DNA of 51,302 nt from Brevibacillus sp. (GCA_029240815.1 JARDZO010000026.1:1-51302), one strand, 5' to 3'; shown: positions 1 to 11,445, numbered from the stretch's first letter. Program-made: numbers and translations. Notes: generated by a model not told the origin, from the letters alone.

Positions 1-77
1 CCTGGAATCTCTAATTTGAAGTGCGTACGACGCATTCTTTTACGGGTTTTGGAAGTTCTCCGTTGAGGTACTGCCAT
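1..77 (-). CDS. rpmF: 50S ribosomal protein L32 (5' part, runs off the window)
   Basis: The first 25 codons read [20 protein letters not shown] and onward, the conserved start of bacterial L32, a small basic protein of the large ribosomal subunit. The gene leaves the window at base 1, so the C-terminal half is missing here. The ATG at 77 is preceded by a strong AAGGAGGTG ribosome binding site at about 86-94. It lies downstream of yceD on the same strand, the usual yceD-rpmF operon order. This version lacks visible CxxC zinc ligands in the part seen; the Cys-rich end of L32, if present, would lie beyond the window. Confidence 0.95.
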   Translation of the reverse strand, partial: MAVPQRRTSKTRKRMRRTHFKLEIP

Positions 78-219
78 CTTCCTTACACCTCCTTCAACTA
101 ACAAATGCTAAGATGCTCTATTTGGTTGGATAGTATAGGCGAAAGCTTATGCCATCCTTCAAAAATGAGACGCTCCAATCGGTAAGATCGGCGTCCCATC
201 TTGAAAACAATAGGAACGA

Positions 220-741
220 CTACTTGTTGCTGTCTTTGAACAAATCAGCCAACCCAGCTAAACGTGGGTCAATCCGTTCGTTCGTACAGCTGCAGGCCAC
301 TTCGTTGCGATTGACACCGCACGTTGGGCACAGTCCTTTACAATCTTCCTCACAAAGTGGGAAGGTCGGCATGGCGAGCAGAAAATCTTCCTGGAGCAGT
401 GAGTCCAGTTGGATCTCATCGCCTTCGAGTGGAAGAATATCACCGTCCTCATCCTCGCGAAGAATCGGATCATCTTCGGGTGCAAAGGTCTCGGAAAATG
501 CAACTGACGCATGGTGTGTAAAAGGATTGAGGCAGCGCGCACATATAAAATCCACGTCCGCTTTCAAATCCCCTTTTACATAATAGAGATTGCCAAGCTG
601 TACCGCTTCGCCTTTCGCTTCGACCGGAGTAATTCCTCTGATCTCGTGATGGCGTTTTTTCAGTTCTGTCGCATCGAGGGTCAACTGAAACGGTAACGGT
701 TCTCCCTTTCGATGCTCTAACTCTGTCAACTTAATATTCAT
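220..741 (-). CDS. yceD: YceD/DUF177 family protein (YlbN-like), 23S rRNA accumulation protein
   Basis: The 173-residue product belongs to the YceD (DUF177) family, which is needed for normal 23S rRNA levels and is almost always encoded before rpmF, as here. A CARC pair sits near residue 69 and a Cys-rich C-terminal stretch (CEEDCKGLCPTCG) resembles a metal site. I chose the ATG at 741 because GAGGTG lies 7 nt upstream and the family normally begins with a short MNIK-like start. The reading frame stays open further upstream: a 72-bp tandem duplication carries a second RBS and ATG at 813. Initiation there would add 24 hydrophobic residues to the N terminus. Which start is used cannot be read from the sequence. 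Confidence 0.9.
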   Translation of the reverse strand: MNIKLTELEHRKGEPLPFQLTLDATELKKRHHEIRGITPVEAKGEAVQLGNLYYVKGDLKADVDFICARCLNPFTHHASVAFSETFAPEDDPILREDEDGDILPLEGDEIQLDSLLQEDFLLAMPTFPLCEEDCKGLCPTCGVNRNEVACSCTNERIDPRLAGLADLFKDSNK

Positions 742-769
742 AGCTTTCACCTCATGCACAACAAGGATG

Positions 770-798
770 ATTATAGACCCTGCCCAAAGCTTTGTCAA
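770..798 (-). promoter_or_regulatory. Proximal yceD-rpmF sigma-A promoter
   Basis: On the minus strand TTGACA (793-798) and TATAAT (770-775) are separated by 17 bp, a full match to the vegetative sigma-A consensus. It lies 28 bp upstream of the yceD ATG at 741. Confidence 0.85.
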
Positions 799-841
799 CC
801 ATTTTATATTCATAGCTTTCACCTCATGCACAACAAGGATG

Positions 842-870
842 ATTATAGACCCTGCCCAAAGCTTTGTCAA
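842..870 (-). promoter_or_regulatory. Distal duplicated copy of the yceD-rpmF promoter
   Basis: This is an identical second TTGACA-17-TATAAT promoter (865-870 and 842-847) created by the 72-bp duplication. Transcripts starting here would contain both RBS/ATG sets and could be translated from the upstream ATG at 813. Confidence 0.8.
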
Positions 871-896
871 CCATTTTCCCTTGACAGCTTATATCG

Positions 897-1964
897 TCAG
901 GAAGGTTTCTTTGGCTGCTCATTTAGATACGTAACCGCATCTTTCACGGTCTTGACCGGCACAACACGCATTTTGGTCCCAATGCGCTTTGCAGTCGCTA
1001 AAGCCTCTTCATAATTGGAATCGGCTCCGGGTGTATCCTGCGGGGCAAAGAAGATGTCTGCTCCTGCCTTGTCCGCCGCTACGACCTTGTGATTGATTCC
1101 GCCGATGCGACCTACCGTACCGTCTAACGAGATGGTACCAGTCCCTGCGATTTTGTAGCCCTTCGTCAAATCTGTATCTGTTTTTAATTGGTCGAAAATC
1201 TCCAACGTCATCATCAATCCTGCAGATGGACCTCCGATCCCATTGGATGCGATATTCACCTTTTTCGGGATCACAATATTTTGCTTGTTATCCGGGCGCA
1301 CACCGATTCCGACCGACTTTGATTCAGGCAGTGGTACCAAGGTTAACATCGTTTTTGCTTCTTGTCCATCTCTCGAATATGTAATCGTTACGGCGTCTCC
1401 CGCTTTCTTTTTGGAGAGCGCCTGGAGCAGGTCTTTGGCTTCTGGAGTAGGTACTCCATCTACAGACGTGATGACATCCCCGATCTTCAATTCCTTTCTC
1501 GCAGGTAGACCCTCGATCGTCCCCATCACCCAGACACCCTGCTTCTCCACTTTCACATCGTACCCAGCGAGACGGAATGCTACTGCCTCAGCGAGTTTCT
1601 GCGAATTGTCCATGACAGCCTGCTCACGCCGGACAAAGTCTTCGTTGCTTTCGCCCTGGCTCACTACCAGTTCTTTTTGCATCAATTCTGCGTCGGGAGA
1701 AACCTTGGCATAGACATACCAAGCAAGATTGGCCTCTCCCATGCGTACAGTGGTCAGCATAAAGGAACCGGATTCGTCTTTCTTTCCGCCTTCTACCTCA
1801 ATCATCGGAGCCAGTTCAATGGCTGAGCCAGGCCGCGTGATGTAATAATTCGTAGGGACAAAAAAGGAGAGGCCCAGCGCGACTGAAGCCAGAGCAAGCA
1901 CCCAGCTTACGCCTTTGGTACCTTTCGCTCTTCTCTGATTGGAGTTTAGCCGATCCTCACTCAT
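897..1964 (-). CDS. ylbL: Membrane-anchored PDZ-Lon-type serine protease (YlbL/SepM family)
   Basis: The 355-residue protein has one N-terminal membrane segment (about residues 20-40), a PDZ domain in the middle (around 120-200) and a C-terminal Lon-type proteolytic domain. The serine nucleophile lies in GGPSAG, and the partner lysine is expected in NHKVVAA further on, giving a Ser-Lys dyad. Related proteins are SepM of streptococci and YlbL of Bacillus, which cleave substrates outside the membrane. I chose the ATG at 1964 because GGGAGG lies 7 nt upstream and its ATG overlaps the ylbK stop as ATGA. A start five codons earlier has no RBS. Translation is probably coupled to ylbK. Confidence 0.9.
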   Translation of the reverse strand: MSEDRLNSNQRRAKGTKGVSWVLALASVALGLSFFVPTNYYITRPGSAIELAPMIEVEGGKKDESGSFMLTTVRMGEANLAWYVYAKVSPDAELMQKELVVSQGESNEDFVRREQAVMDNSQKLAEAVAFRLAGYDVKVEKQGVWVMGTIEGLPARKELKIGDVITSVDGVPTPEAKDLLQALSKKKAGDAVTITYSRDGQEAKTMLTLVPLPESKSVGIGVRPDNKQNIVIPKKVNIASNGIGGPSAGLMMTLEIFDQLKTDTDLTKGYKIAGTGTISLDGTVGRIGGINHKVVAADKAGADIFFAPQDTPGADSNYEEALATAKRIGTKMRVVPVKTVKDAVTYLNEQPKKPS

Positions 1965-2755
1965 TCTACTGCCTCCCAATTCTCGATCAATTCGTGAATG
2001 CGCTGTACATGTTCCTTCCCTGCACGCTCACCTAGTTCGATTATTTCTTCGACTCCGCTGTATGCGATACTGCTATAATGTCCAACATCCGGTCGGATTA
2101 CGAGATCAGCAGACAGGATCCTGTGTCGCAAGATTTCCCGTTCCATCACATCAATGGTTTGTGCAATGACATCGAAAATGGTCGAAACTTTCATCGGCGT
2201 ATCCACCTGAGCGACGTCGACAGCAATCACAATATCAGCGCCCATCTCACGGATGACGGTCACAGGCACACGATCAATCACCCCTCCGTCGACAAGCAGA
2301 CGGTTTCCTACCTTCTCCGGAACAAAAATGCCGGGAATGGAGATGCTGGCTCGCACAGCCTGATCGATCGGCCCCTCGCGAAAAACCACTCGTTCTCCTG
2401 ATTCAATATCCGTCGCCACAATCGCTAGCGGTTTGTTCAACTCCTCGATTCGTTTGCCATGCGTGAGAAGTCGAATCAATTGTTTGATTTTATCACCGGA
2501 TACAAATCCAAGGCTGGGTACTGTCAAATCAAGCCAATGCTTGCGCTTTAGATTTTGCGCCAGTTTTCCCATCATGTGAGGTTCAATTCCATTTGCGTAG
2601 ACAGCCGCGATCAAACTCCCCATACTGCTGCCCGCTAGCATATCCACTTCAATCCCATGTGCTTCCAGTGCCTTGAGTACGCCGATATGAGCAAATCCCC
2701 GAGCTCCACCTGATCCGAGGGCTACTCCTACGACCGGTTTGCGTTTCGCTGACAT
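1961..2755 (-). CDS. ylbK: Patatin-like phospholipase family protein (YlbK/RssA-like)
   Basis: The 264-residue cytosolic protein carries the patatin hallmarks. There is a glycine-rich oxyanion loop (GSGGARG, about residues 12-18), a GSSMG nucleophile elbow (GxSxG) and a DGG motif supplying the catalytic Asp (LLVDGGVID). These form a Ser-Asp dyad expected to hydrolyse acyl lipids; the true substrate of this subgroup is not known. The ATG at 2755 is preferred over a GTG at 2761 because the AGGGGG RBS is 9 nt from the ATG but only about 3 nt from the GTG. Its stop overlaps the ylbL start by 4 bp, so the two are co-translated. Confidence 0.88.
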   Translation of the reverse strand: MSAKRKPVVGVALGSGGARGFAHIGVLKALEAHGIEVDMLAGSSMGSLIAAVYANGIEPHMMGKLAQNLKRKHWLDLTVPSLGFVSGDKIKQLIRLLTHGKRIEELNKPLAIVATDIESGERVVFREGPIDQAVRASISIPGIFVPEKVGNRLLVDGGVIDRVPVTVIREMGADIVIAVDVAQVDTPMKVSTIFDVIAQTIDVMEREILRHRILSADLVIRPDVGHYSSIAYSGVEEIIELGERAGKEHVQRIHELIENWEAVE

Positions 2756-2889
2756 GATCACATTCCCCCTGTATCAAGCGTATGTAGGGAATCGACTATC
2801 CTTTCGCAATTGAAGTCGGATGCCGGAGCATAGTTTGCGGGCTCGTTACGTAGACATGTACTATCTCGTTGTCTGTTCAGGAGGAGTCC

Positions 2890-4119
2890 ATGTCACGCCA
2901 CTCTCCGATTTTTACCCTGTTGTTCGCCTTTTCGACGATAGCCCTCGTATTTACGCTGGTGGCCTATTCACAAATCTCGTTTGAGGCAGCAGTCCGCGGA
3001 TTGAAAATATGGTGGGAAGTGGTGTTTCCATCCACGCTGCCATTTATCGTCCTCTCTGAGGTTTTGATGGGTCTTGGTGTCGTTCATTTTGTCGGTGTCT
3101 TGCTAGAACCGATGATGCGCCCTTTGTTTAACGTTCCGGGCACTGGTGGGTTTGTTCTCGCGATGGGCTTTTCATCCGGTTACCCTGTCGCCGCCAAATT
3201 GACGACTCGCTTGCGACAACAAGGCAATGTGACCCAGGCAGAGGGAGAACGACTCGTTTCCTTCACGACCACAGGTGACCCCTTGTTCGTCATGGGTGCC
3301 GTTGCCATCGGCTTTTTTCACAGTGAACAGATGGGAGTCATACTTGCTCTTACCCACTATCTCTCCGCTGTGATCATGGGACTGCTCTACCGCTTTCATG
3401 CCCCTTTTGCTACAATCAGCAAGCCGTTGGAGAAAACAAACCTGTCATTGCCGCTGAGAGCCCTCCAAGCCATGCATCGAGCGCGAGTGCGCGATGCGCG
3501 TCCTTTTGGAAAGCTCATGGGAGATGCGGTCCAGTCTGCCCTAAACACTCTGTTCATGATCGGCGGATTCATCATTGTCTTCTCGGTATTAATCCAGTTA
3601 TTTGCAGCGATTCATCTCACGCAAATCTTCAGCACGTTCTTGTCCATTTTCCTTGTGCCTTTTGGTTTTCCGCCAGCATTTTCTCATGCGATTGTCGCTG
3701 GATTGTTTGAAGTGACATTGGGAGCCCAAGCAGCCAGTGTGGTACCCGATGGTGTCTCCTTGGTATGGAAGGCAGCCATCGCGAGTGCGATTCTCTCTTG
3801 GGGAGGCCTAAGTGTACATGCCCAAGTTGCGAGCATTTTGAGCGAGACGGATATTCGGGTCGCTCCGTATTTAATCGCCCGTACCGCGCACGCTTTGGTT
3901 GCAGCCGTCCTTACTTTCGTACTCTGGGGTCCACTCGGTTCTGTTGCTTGGCTCTCCGAAAAAACCCTGCCTGTCTTTCTCCCTGCCTCTTCCGTTATGC
4001 CGGTCTTTGGGTGGTGGGAGACGTTCTGGCATTCCAGCCTGCTGGCTTTAGGGGTGACCGCCTTTTTGCTTTTGACAAGCGTCTTGATTCGTCGTTTGAG
4101 ACAAAGCCATACTCGTTAA
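2890..4119 (+). CDS. ylbJ: Sporulation integral membrane protein YlbJ
   Basis: The 409-residue polytopic membrane protein matches YlbJ, a nucleoside-recognition/gate-domain family member that Bacillus makes in the mother cell under sigma-E and that supports full spore resistance. Hydrophobic segments run through the whole length, with family-like stretches GFSSGYPVAAKL and FTTTGDPLFVMGA near residues 95-140. The ATG at 2890 follows AGGAGG by 5 nt; a TTG start seven codons upstream has no RBS. It is transcribed away from ylbK and convergent with coaD, with 3 bp between the two stops. No clear sigma-E promoter could be assigned in the 130-bp upstream gap. Confidence 0.88.
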   Translation: MSRHSPIFTLLFAFSTIALVFTLVAYSQISFEAAVRGLKIWWEVVFPSTLPFIVLSEVLMGLGVVHFVGVLLEPMMRPLFNVPGTGGFVLAMGFSSGYPVAAKLTTRLRQQGNVTQAEGERLVSFTTTGDPLFVMGAVAIGFFHSEQMGVILALTHYLSAVIMGLLYRFHAPFATISKPLEKTNLSLPLRALQAMHRARVRDARPFGKLMGDAVQSALNTLFMIGGFIIVFSVLIQLFAAIHLTQIFSTFLSIFLVPFGFPPAFSHAIVAGLFEVTLGAQAASVVPDGVSLVWKAAIASAILSWGGLSVHAQVASILSETDIRVAPYLIARTAHALVAAVLTFVLWGPLGSVAWLSEKTLPVFLPASSVMPVFGWWETFWHSSLLALGVTAFLLLTSVLIRRLRQSHTR

Positions 4120-4122
4120 TGG

Positions 4123-4605
<483 letters not shown>

Positions 4606-4608
4606 TCA

Positions 4609-5223
4609 TCATCCTTCCTCGGACTGCGTTACTCCGTCTGATCCTTCGTCCGATGTTTCCTTCTCGGATTCACGATCAAAATAGTACAACGTCACAGCCG
4701 TTTCCCCGTAAGTCGAGGAACGATCCTGTATACAATCGCCAATCTCTTCCGGCAGTTCGACACCGACATCGTGTTCGGCGACGATCCAAGCCCCGTCCGC
4801 CAAGAGATCCAGTTCTTGCAACAACCGGATTTCTTCGGCGATTTTTTGCTGTGCATAGGGTGGATCGAGAAAAACAAGATCAAACGCTTGTTTTCTCGTT
4901 GCCAACGTACGGATGGCCCGATCGGCATCCATCCGATAGAGATCCGCACTTCCTTCCAGCCTGCATGTCGCAAGGTTTTGCTTTACGACGGCAAACGCCT
5001 TGGCATCCCGTTCGACGAATACGGAACGATCTACACCTCTGCTCAAGGCTTCAATCCCTAAACCGCCCGTGCCGGCATACAGGTCTAAAGCCCACCCGCC
5101 GTCGAAATACGGACCAATCATGTTAAAAATCGATTCTTTCACTTTGTCAGTCGTTGGGCGAGTTCCTTTACCAGGAACAGCCGCCAATCTACGTCCTTTG
5201 TGTTCACCCGCGATGACCCGCAT
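4609..5223 (-). CDS. rsmD: 16S rRNA (guanine(966)-N2)-methyltransferase
   Basis: RsmD methylates G966 of 16S rRNA in the assembled 30S subunit. The 204-residue protein starts MRVIAGEHKGRRL, has the SAM-binding motif LDLYAGTGGLGIEALSRG (about residues 46-63) and the catalytic DPPY motif (FLDPPYAQ). The last 20 or so residues form an acidic, Ser/Glu-rich tail (ESEKETSDEGSDG) that goes beyond the core fold. It is the first gene of the rsmD-coaD pair. In Bacillus the orthologue is ylbH. Confidence 0.95.
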   Translation of the reverse strand: MRVIAGEHKGRRLAAVPGKGTRPTTDKVKESIFNMIGPYFDGGWALDLYAGTGGLGIEALSRGVDRSVFVERDAKAFAVVKQNLATCRLEGSADLYRMDADRAIRTLATRKQAFDLVFLDPPYAQQKIAEEIRLLQELDLLADGAWIVAEHDVGVELPEEIGDCIQDRSSTYGETAVTLYYFDRESEKETSDEGSDGVTQSEEG

Positions 5224-5265
5224 TCGTTTTCACCTGTCATTTTTGTTTATGTAGTTGTTCTTGTT

Positions 5266-5295
5266 GTAAGGAATACCAAGAATGATTTCATACTA
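5266..5295 (+). promoter_or_regulatory. Candidate forespore (sigma-G-like) promoter for the CsfG-like RNA
   Basis: CATACTA at 5289-5295 is a perfect match to the sigma-G -10 consensus. GTAAG at 5266-5270 lies 18 bp upstream and fits the GHATR -35 at four of five positions. Transcription would start near 5302 and run into the structured region that follows. Confidence 0.4.
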
Positions 5296-5301
5296 TCACA
5301 A

Positions 5302-5591
5302 CTGCTAGAACGCGTAAAATTGCAAGTGGTAATTTTATGCTTACGAACAGGTATACATGGCAAACAAATGGGAAAAGCTTATGGATAGCGACGCAACGGT
5401 GTCGCTGACAACCGCGGAGAAGACTTACGTTTCCCCATAAGCTCTTCCTCCGGTTTCTCCTCTCCCATAATTGAAAGGCGGTTCACTTAAGCGCACGGCG
5501 TGTCTGATAGGAGCATTCCGTGCCATCTCTCCCTACCCGGGAGGAGTTGAACAGCTGCCTCGTCGTCTCGTGGCGATGGGGTATTTTTTTT
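5302..5591 (+). ncRNA. csfG: Candidate sporulation small RNA CsfG
   Basis: This gap beside rsmD (ylbH) holds strong RNA structure but no credible gene. Bases 5371-5384 pair with 5435-5448 (13 of 14 positions), enclosing a hairpin AGCGAC/GTCGCT (5387-5392/5401-5406). Two pyrimidine-rich stretches follow (about 5440-5466 and 5523-5538), and the region ends in an intrinsic terminator at 5558-5591. From the literature I recall that B. subtilis csfG, a forespore RNA conserved across endospore formers, lies in the ylbG-ylbH gap. The identification rests on that position plus the sigma-G-like promoter, not on a covariance search. The exact 5' end is a guess. Confidence 0.5.
5558..5591 (+). terminator. 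Intrinsic terminator of the CsfG-like RNA
   Basis: CCTCGTCG (5558-5565) pairs with CGATGGGG (5574-5581) with two G-U wobbles, followed by TATTTTTTTT at 5582-5591. Confidence 0.7.
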
Positions 5592-5662
5592 GTGTTCGGG
5601 CACGCTACAGCATAGGATGTACCTCCATCCATCGAACCTTCGTCGAAAAGGAGTGAGCTATC

Positions 5663-5806
5663 TTGGCCGAGAAACAACCATCCAAGCAAAAGCTACAAGC
5701 TTCCGAAGCCCAATCCATCGCGGATCGCACAGGTGAAGACACGGAGCAAGCCAGACAGATGCAATCCGAAGCCGATCAATCAGACATCATCAAACACGGA
5801 CAATAA
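5663..5806 (+). CDS. Small hydrophilic protein of unknown function (47 aa)
   Basis: Starting at a TTG with AAGGAG 9 nt upstream, this frame encodes MAEKQPSKQKLQASEAQSIA and onward to HGQ, 47 residues rich in Gln, Glu, Lys and Asp, with no hydrophobic segment. It ends in TAA 9 bp before an intrinsic terminator. It sits between the candidate CsfG RNA and ku. The strong RBS and terminator support a real gene. Composition and size resemble small spore-associated proteins, but I recognise no family, so function is unknown. Confidence 0.6.
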   Translation: MAEKQPSKQKLQASEAQSIADRTGEDTEQARQMQSEADQSDIIKHGQ

Positions 5807-5815
5807 GAACGAATA

Positions 5816-5848
5816 AGCCAGCCGCTCGCTCCAGACGGCTGGCTTTCT
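5816..5848 (+). terminator. Intrinsic terminator after the 47-aa gene
   Basis: AGCCAGCCG (5816-5824) and CGGCTGGCT (5836-5844) form a perfect 9-bp stem followed by a short T-run. Confidence 0.75.
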
Positions 5849-5936
5849 ATATACTTCCCCTCACCTGCATTTTCCTTCGCGCACCTGCCACAGATAGCGA
5901 ATACTACTCACATGAGGCGCAGACTGGAGGAATGTC

Positions 5937-6887
5937 ATGCATACAGTATGGAAAGGCTCCATCAGCTTTGGACTCGTGAATATCCCTGTCAAAATGTTCA
6001 CGGCAACGGAAGAACGCGACATCCGTTTTCGCCAATTGCACAAAGAATGCCACACGCCCATCAAATACACCAAGATGTGTCCCCACTGCCAGCGCGAACT
6101 TGAGGCTAGCGAGATCGTTCGAGGCTACGAATACGAAAAAGGGCATTTCGTCATCATCGAAGACTATGATCTGGAGGCAATCACACCAGAAACGAGGAGA
6201 GCCATCGAAATTCTCGATTTCGTCGATCTGAAAGATATAGACCCGATCTACTTTGACAAAAGCTACTTTCTCTCGCCCCAGGAAACAGGCGATAAGGCGT
6301 ATTCTCTGTTGCGTGCTGCCATGGAGGAAACCGGTAAGATCGCCGTGGCGCAGGTAACGATGCGCAATCGTCAAAGTCTGGCCGTCGTTCGCTTGTACGA
6401 GTATTGTATCATGCTGGAAACCATCTTTTATCCCGACGAAGTTCGACCGGTGAATCAAGTCCCGGCTCTCCCGGATTCGAACATTACGCTGGCGGAAAAT
6501 GAGTTAAAGATGGCGACGGAACTTATCAACAACATGACCATTCCGTTTGATCCGATCAATTATACGGATGAATACCGCTCAGAGCTACAAGCGATGATCG
6601 AAAAAAAGCTGGAGGGTCAAGAAATCGCCACCTCTCCTGCCGTACCGCGCGCCAATGTCATCGATCTGATGCAAGCACTCAAGGAAAGCCTCGAAGCGAC
6701 AGGTGGCAATAGCGCTGTCCCTGTCAAGATCGAATCAGAGCCGACGCCCGAGCCTGCTAAGAAAAAGCCTGGCCGTAAACAGGCTGCCTCACCCGCGAAA
6801 GGAGCAGCACCTATGCAGCAAGCAGCAGGTGCAACCACTCCTGGATCCACAACAAAAACATTGCGTCGAAAGAAAACAACTGTGTAG
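5937..6887 (+). CDS. ku: Ku homodimer DNA end-binding protein (NHEJ)
   Basis: Bacterial Ku rings double-strand DNA ends and recruits LigD for non-homologous end joining. The 316-residue protein starts MHTVWKGSISFGLVNIPVKM, the canonical opening, and has the Ku core to about residue 255. A CxxC pair (CPHC) lies near residue 46. The C-terminal 60 residues are Lys/Pro/Ala-rich and basic, the typical DNA-binding tail. GGAGG lies 6 nt before the ATG. Its LigD-type partners are not adjacent: the ligase is at 20627-21586 and the polymerase at 26165-27067. In Bacillus the equivalents act mainly in spores. Confidence 0.95.
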   Translation: MHTVWKGSISFGLVNIPVKMFTATEERDIRFRQLHKECHTPIKYTKMCPHCQRELEASEIVRGYEYEKGHFVIIEDYDLEAITPETRRAIEILDFVDLKDIDPIYFDKSYFLSPQETGDKAYSLLRAAMEETGKIAVAQVTMRNRQSLAVVRLYEYCIMLETIFYPDEVRPVNQVPALPDSNITLAENELKMATELINNMTIPFDPINYTDEYRSELQAMIEKKLEGQEIATSPAVPRANVIDLMQALKESLEATGGNSAVPVKIESEPTPEPAKKKPGRKQAASPAKGAAPMQQAAGATTPGSTTKTLRRKKTTV

Positions 6888-6903
6888 ATGACGGCAACCA
6901 ACG

Positions 6904-6934
6904 AAAAACCTGTCCGTATTGGGACAGGTTTTTG
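6904..6934. terminator. Bidirectional terminator between ku and the CDF gene
   Basis: AAAACCTGTCC (6905-6915) and GGACAGGTTTT (6922-6932) form an 11-bp stem with T-runs on both strands. It serves the convergent genes on each side. Confidence 0.85.
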
Positions 6935-10110
<3,176 letters not shown>

Positions 10111-10137
10111 TACGAGGAATGAAGGAGGGAAATGCGC

Positions 10138-10308
10138 ATGGATGAGGCAATCCGATTGCGGGAAGAAATCACGCGTCTTCAGGAATCCATCCAGGAGCAT
10201 CAGCGTCAGCTCCTCACTTTGCAGCAAAGCTGTGTACACCAATTTCAAGAGTCTACACTCGCACGAACATGCGTGAAGTGCTTGTTTACCGAAAGTCTCT
10301 ATTATTGA
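10138..10308 (+). CDS. Small coiled-coil protein with Cys/His cluster (56 aa)
   Basis: AGGAGG lies 9 nt before the ATG at 10138 (another ATG at 10132 is too close to the RBS). The product begins MDEAIRLREEITRLQESIQE, a likely amphipathic helix. It ends with C-x-H followed 14 residues later by CVKC, which could form a small zinc site. It follows thiC by 27 bp and ends 24 bp before a bidirectional terminator. No family is recognised; a link to thiamine is only positional. Confidence 0.6.
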   Translation: MDEAIRLREEITRLQESIQEHQRQLLTLQQSCVHQFQESTLARTCVKCLFTESLYY

Positions 10309-10331
10309 ATCGAAAATGGGTGACAAACAAA

Positions 10332-10364
10332 AGACCGAAGAGCAGCTCTCTTCGGTCTCGTTTT
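10332..10364. terminator. Bidirectional terminator between the thiC unit and the polysaccharide operon
   Basis: AGACCGAAGAG (10332-10342) and CTCTTCGGTCT (10348-10358) form a perfect 11-bp stem, with T-rich tails on both strands. Confidence 0.85.
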
Positions 10365-10377
10365 ATCCATACAATTC

Positions 10378-11445
10378 TCAATTGTTCATGAAGCGGATGC
10401 TTTCTCTACCCAGTTCCCCCAGCCGCCACAAGGCGATGTTGTGAAACCCTTCGCCCGAAATGACATTAGCCCACGTCTGCAAGGTCGTCCCATCCGCATA
10501 CCAAACCGTATGCTTTTGATTTTTTTCATCTACATACTGAAAGTGTATGCTGCCACTTGCATTATCCCGTCTGGGCATTTCCAGGCTGGACTTCGCGAGC
10601 TCAACAGCCTGTTCTTCTGTAACCGCCGTAACATCACCGGTTTCGGACCAATCAAATCCGCCTGCTGAGAGGGCGATTACCTTCTCTCCCGGTACTTTTT
10701 TCATTCGGGAAGCAAGCTCGGTAATAAAAGACCGATCTGCCTTTGGTCCGGGACCGCTCTGTGTTCCATGCAAATTGTACGCCATCATGACATAGACTGG
10801 TCCTTTAGGCAAAGGGAGGCTCTCGATCGGCGTGCGCGGCTCGAGCACAATGCGAAGCGTTTTATCCTGCTCATGGAGTCGCTGATAGAGTTCCTCGATA
10901 AATGCGAGCACGTTATTCCAATCTTTTTCGTCTATGCGCTCATAATCAATTTCCACACCATGGAACTGATTCGTAGATACTGCCTCCATGATCTGATCAA
11001 CGTGCTTGGTGCGGCTCTCTTTCGTAGCCATCAATCTCGTTACAATGGTCGGTTCCTTTTGAATCTCGGAGCCGTCTTTTCGCAGCTGATCGTTGACGAT
11101 GGTCAAATCCACGTGAACCAAGCTGCTTTTCCGAGAAATCTCCTGGACTTTCGGCAACCCTTTTTTGAAAGCTTCCGTAAAGAACAGGTTATCTGACTCA
11201 TCGAAATACGCAGCAAACATTTGGACACTCGTCAACCCATTCGTCATGCCCAGTAAATCCTCGGAGCCAGCCTTCCACTGCCAATCGACCACCCATGCTG
11301 TTTTCTCCAAGGGCTGTTCCGCCGCTTCTACGGTCTTCATCGAGTCTGGAGCACTTCCGTCTTTCCCGCATCCCGTCAGGAACACACAAATGGTGGTCAG
11401 GCAAACAGTCAGGACTACCACATGTCGCATCATCTGCTTTTTCAT
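10378..11445 (-). CDS. GH18-like glycosidase lipoprotein, last gene of the polysaccharide operon
   Basis: The 355-residue protein starts with a lipoprotein signal peptide ending in the lipobox LTGC, so it should be tethered outside the membrane. The rest resembles a GH18-type barrel. GVEIDYE near residues 163-169 matches the DGxxxDxE strand with a Glu as putative general acid, and VMMAYNLHG and ALWRLGELG fit later barrel strands. Predicted role: cleavage or trimming of an amino-sugar polymer. The ATG at 11445 lies just after GAGGTAGGTG. It is 33 bp behind the previous gene and ends at a bidirectional terminator. Substrate is inferred from the operon, not from the sequence. Confidence 0.75.
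   Translation of the reverse strand: MKKQMMRHVVVLTVCLTTICVFLTGCGKDGSAPDSMKTVEAAEQPLEKTAWVVDWQWKAGSEDLLGMTNGLTSVQMFAAYFDESDNLFFTEAFKKGLPKVQEISRKSSLVHVDLTIVNDQLRKDGSEIQKEPTIVTRLMATKESRTKHVDQIMEAVSTNQFHGVEIDYERIDEKDWNNVLAFIEELYQRLHEQDKTLRIVLEPRTPIESLPLPKGPVYVMMAYNLHGTQSGPGPKADRSFITELASRMKKVPGEKVIALSAGGFDWSETGDVTAVTEEQAVELAKSSLEMPRRDNASGSIHFQYVDEKNQKHTVWYADGTTLQTWANVISGEGFHNIALWRLGELGRESIRFMNN

Larger units (their letters stand above)
734..877. repeat. Perfect 72-bp tandem duplication of promoter, RBS and start codon
   Basis: Bases 734-805 and 806-877 are identical. Each copy holds, on the minus strand, a consensus sigma-A promoter, a GAGGTG ribosome binding site and the codons for MNIK. The unit is a multiple of three, so the yceD frame runs through both copies without a stop. 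The copy ends are clean: the bases on each side differ. A recent slippage or unequal-crossover event is likely; an assembly artefact is possible. Confidence 0.95.

Noticed and set aside
742..870. A 216-residue version of YceD starting in the second repeat copy or beyond (870)
   Set aside because: The codons at 814-870 lie over the distal promoter itself, so they would not be transcribed from it; the ATG at 741 has the family-like start. Initiation at 813 is kept as a possibility only.
5302..5591. Metabolite riboswitch (fluoride, c-di-AMP, c-di-GMP or T-box) in the rsmD gap
   Set aside because: None of the conserved cores are present and no downstream gene fits as a target; only the 47-aa gene follows.
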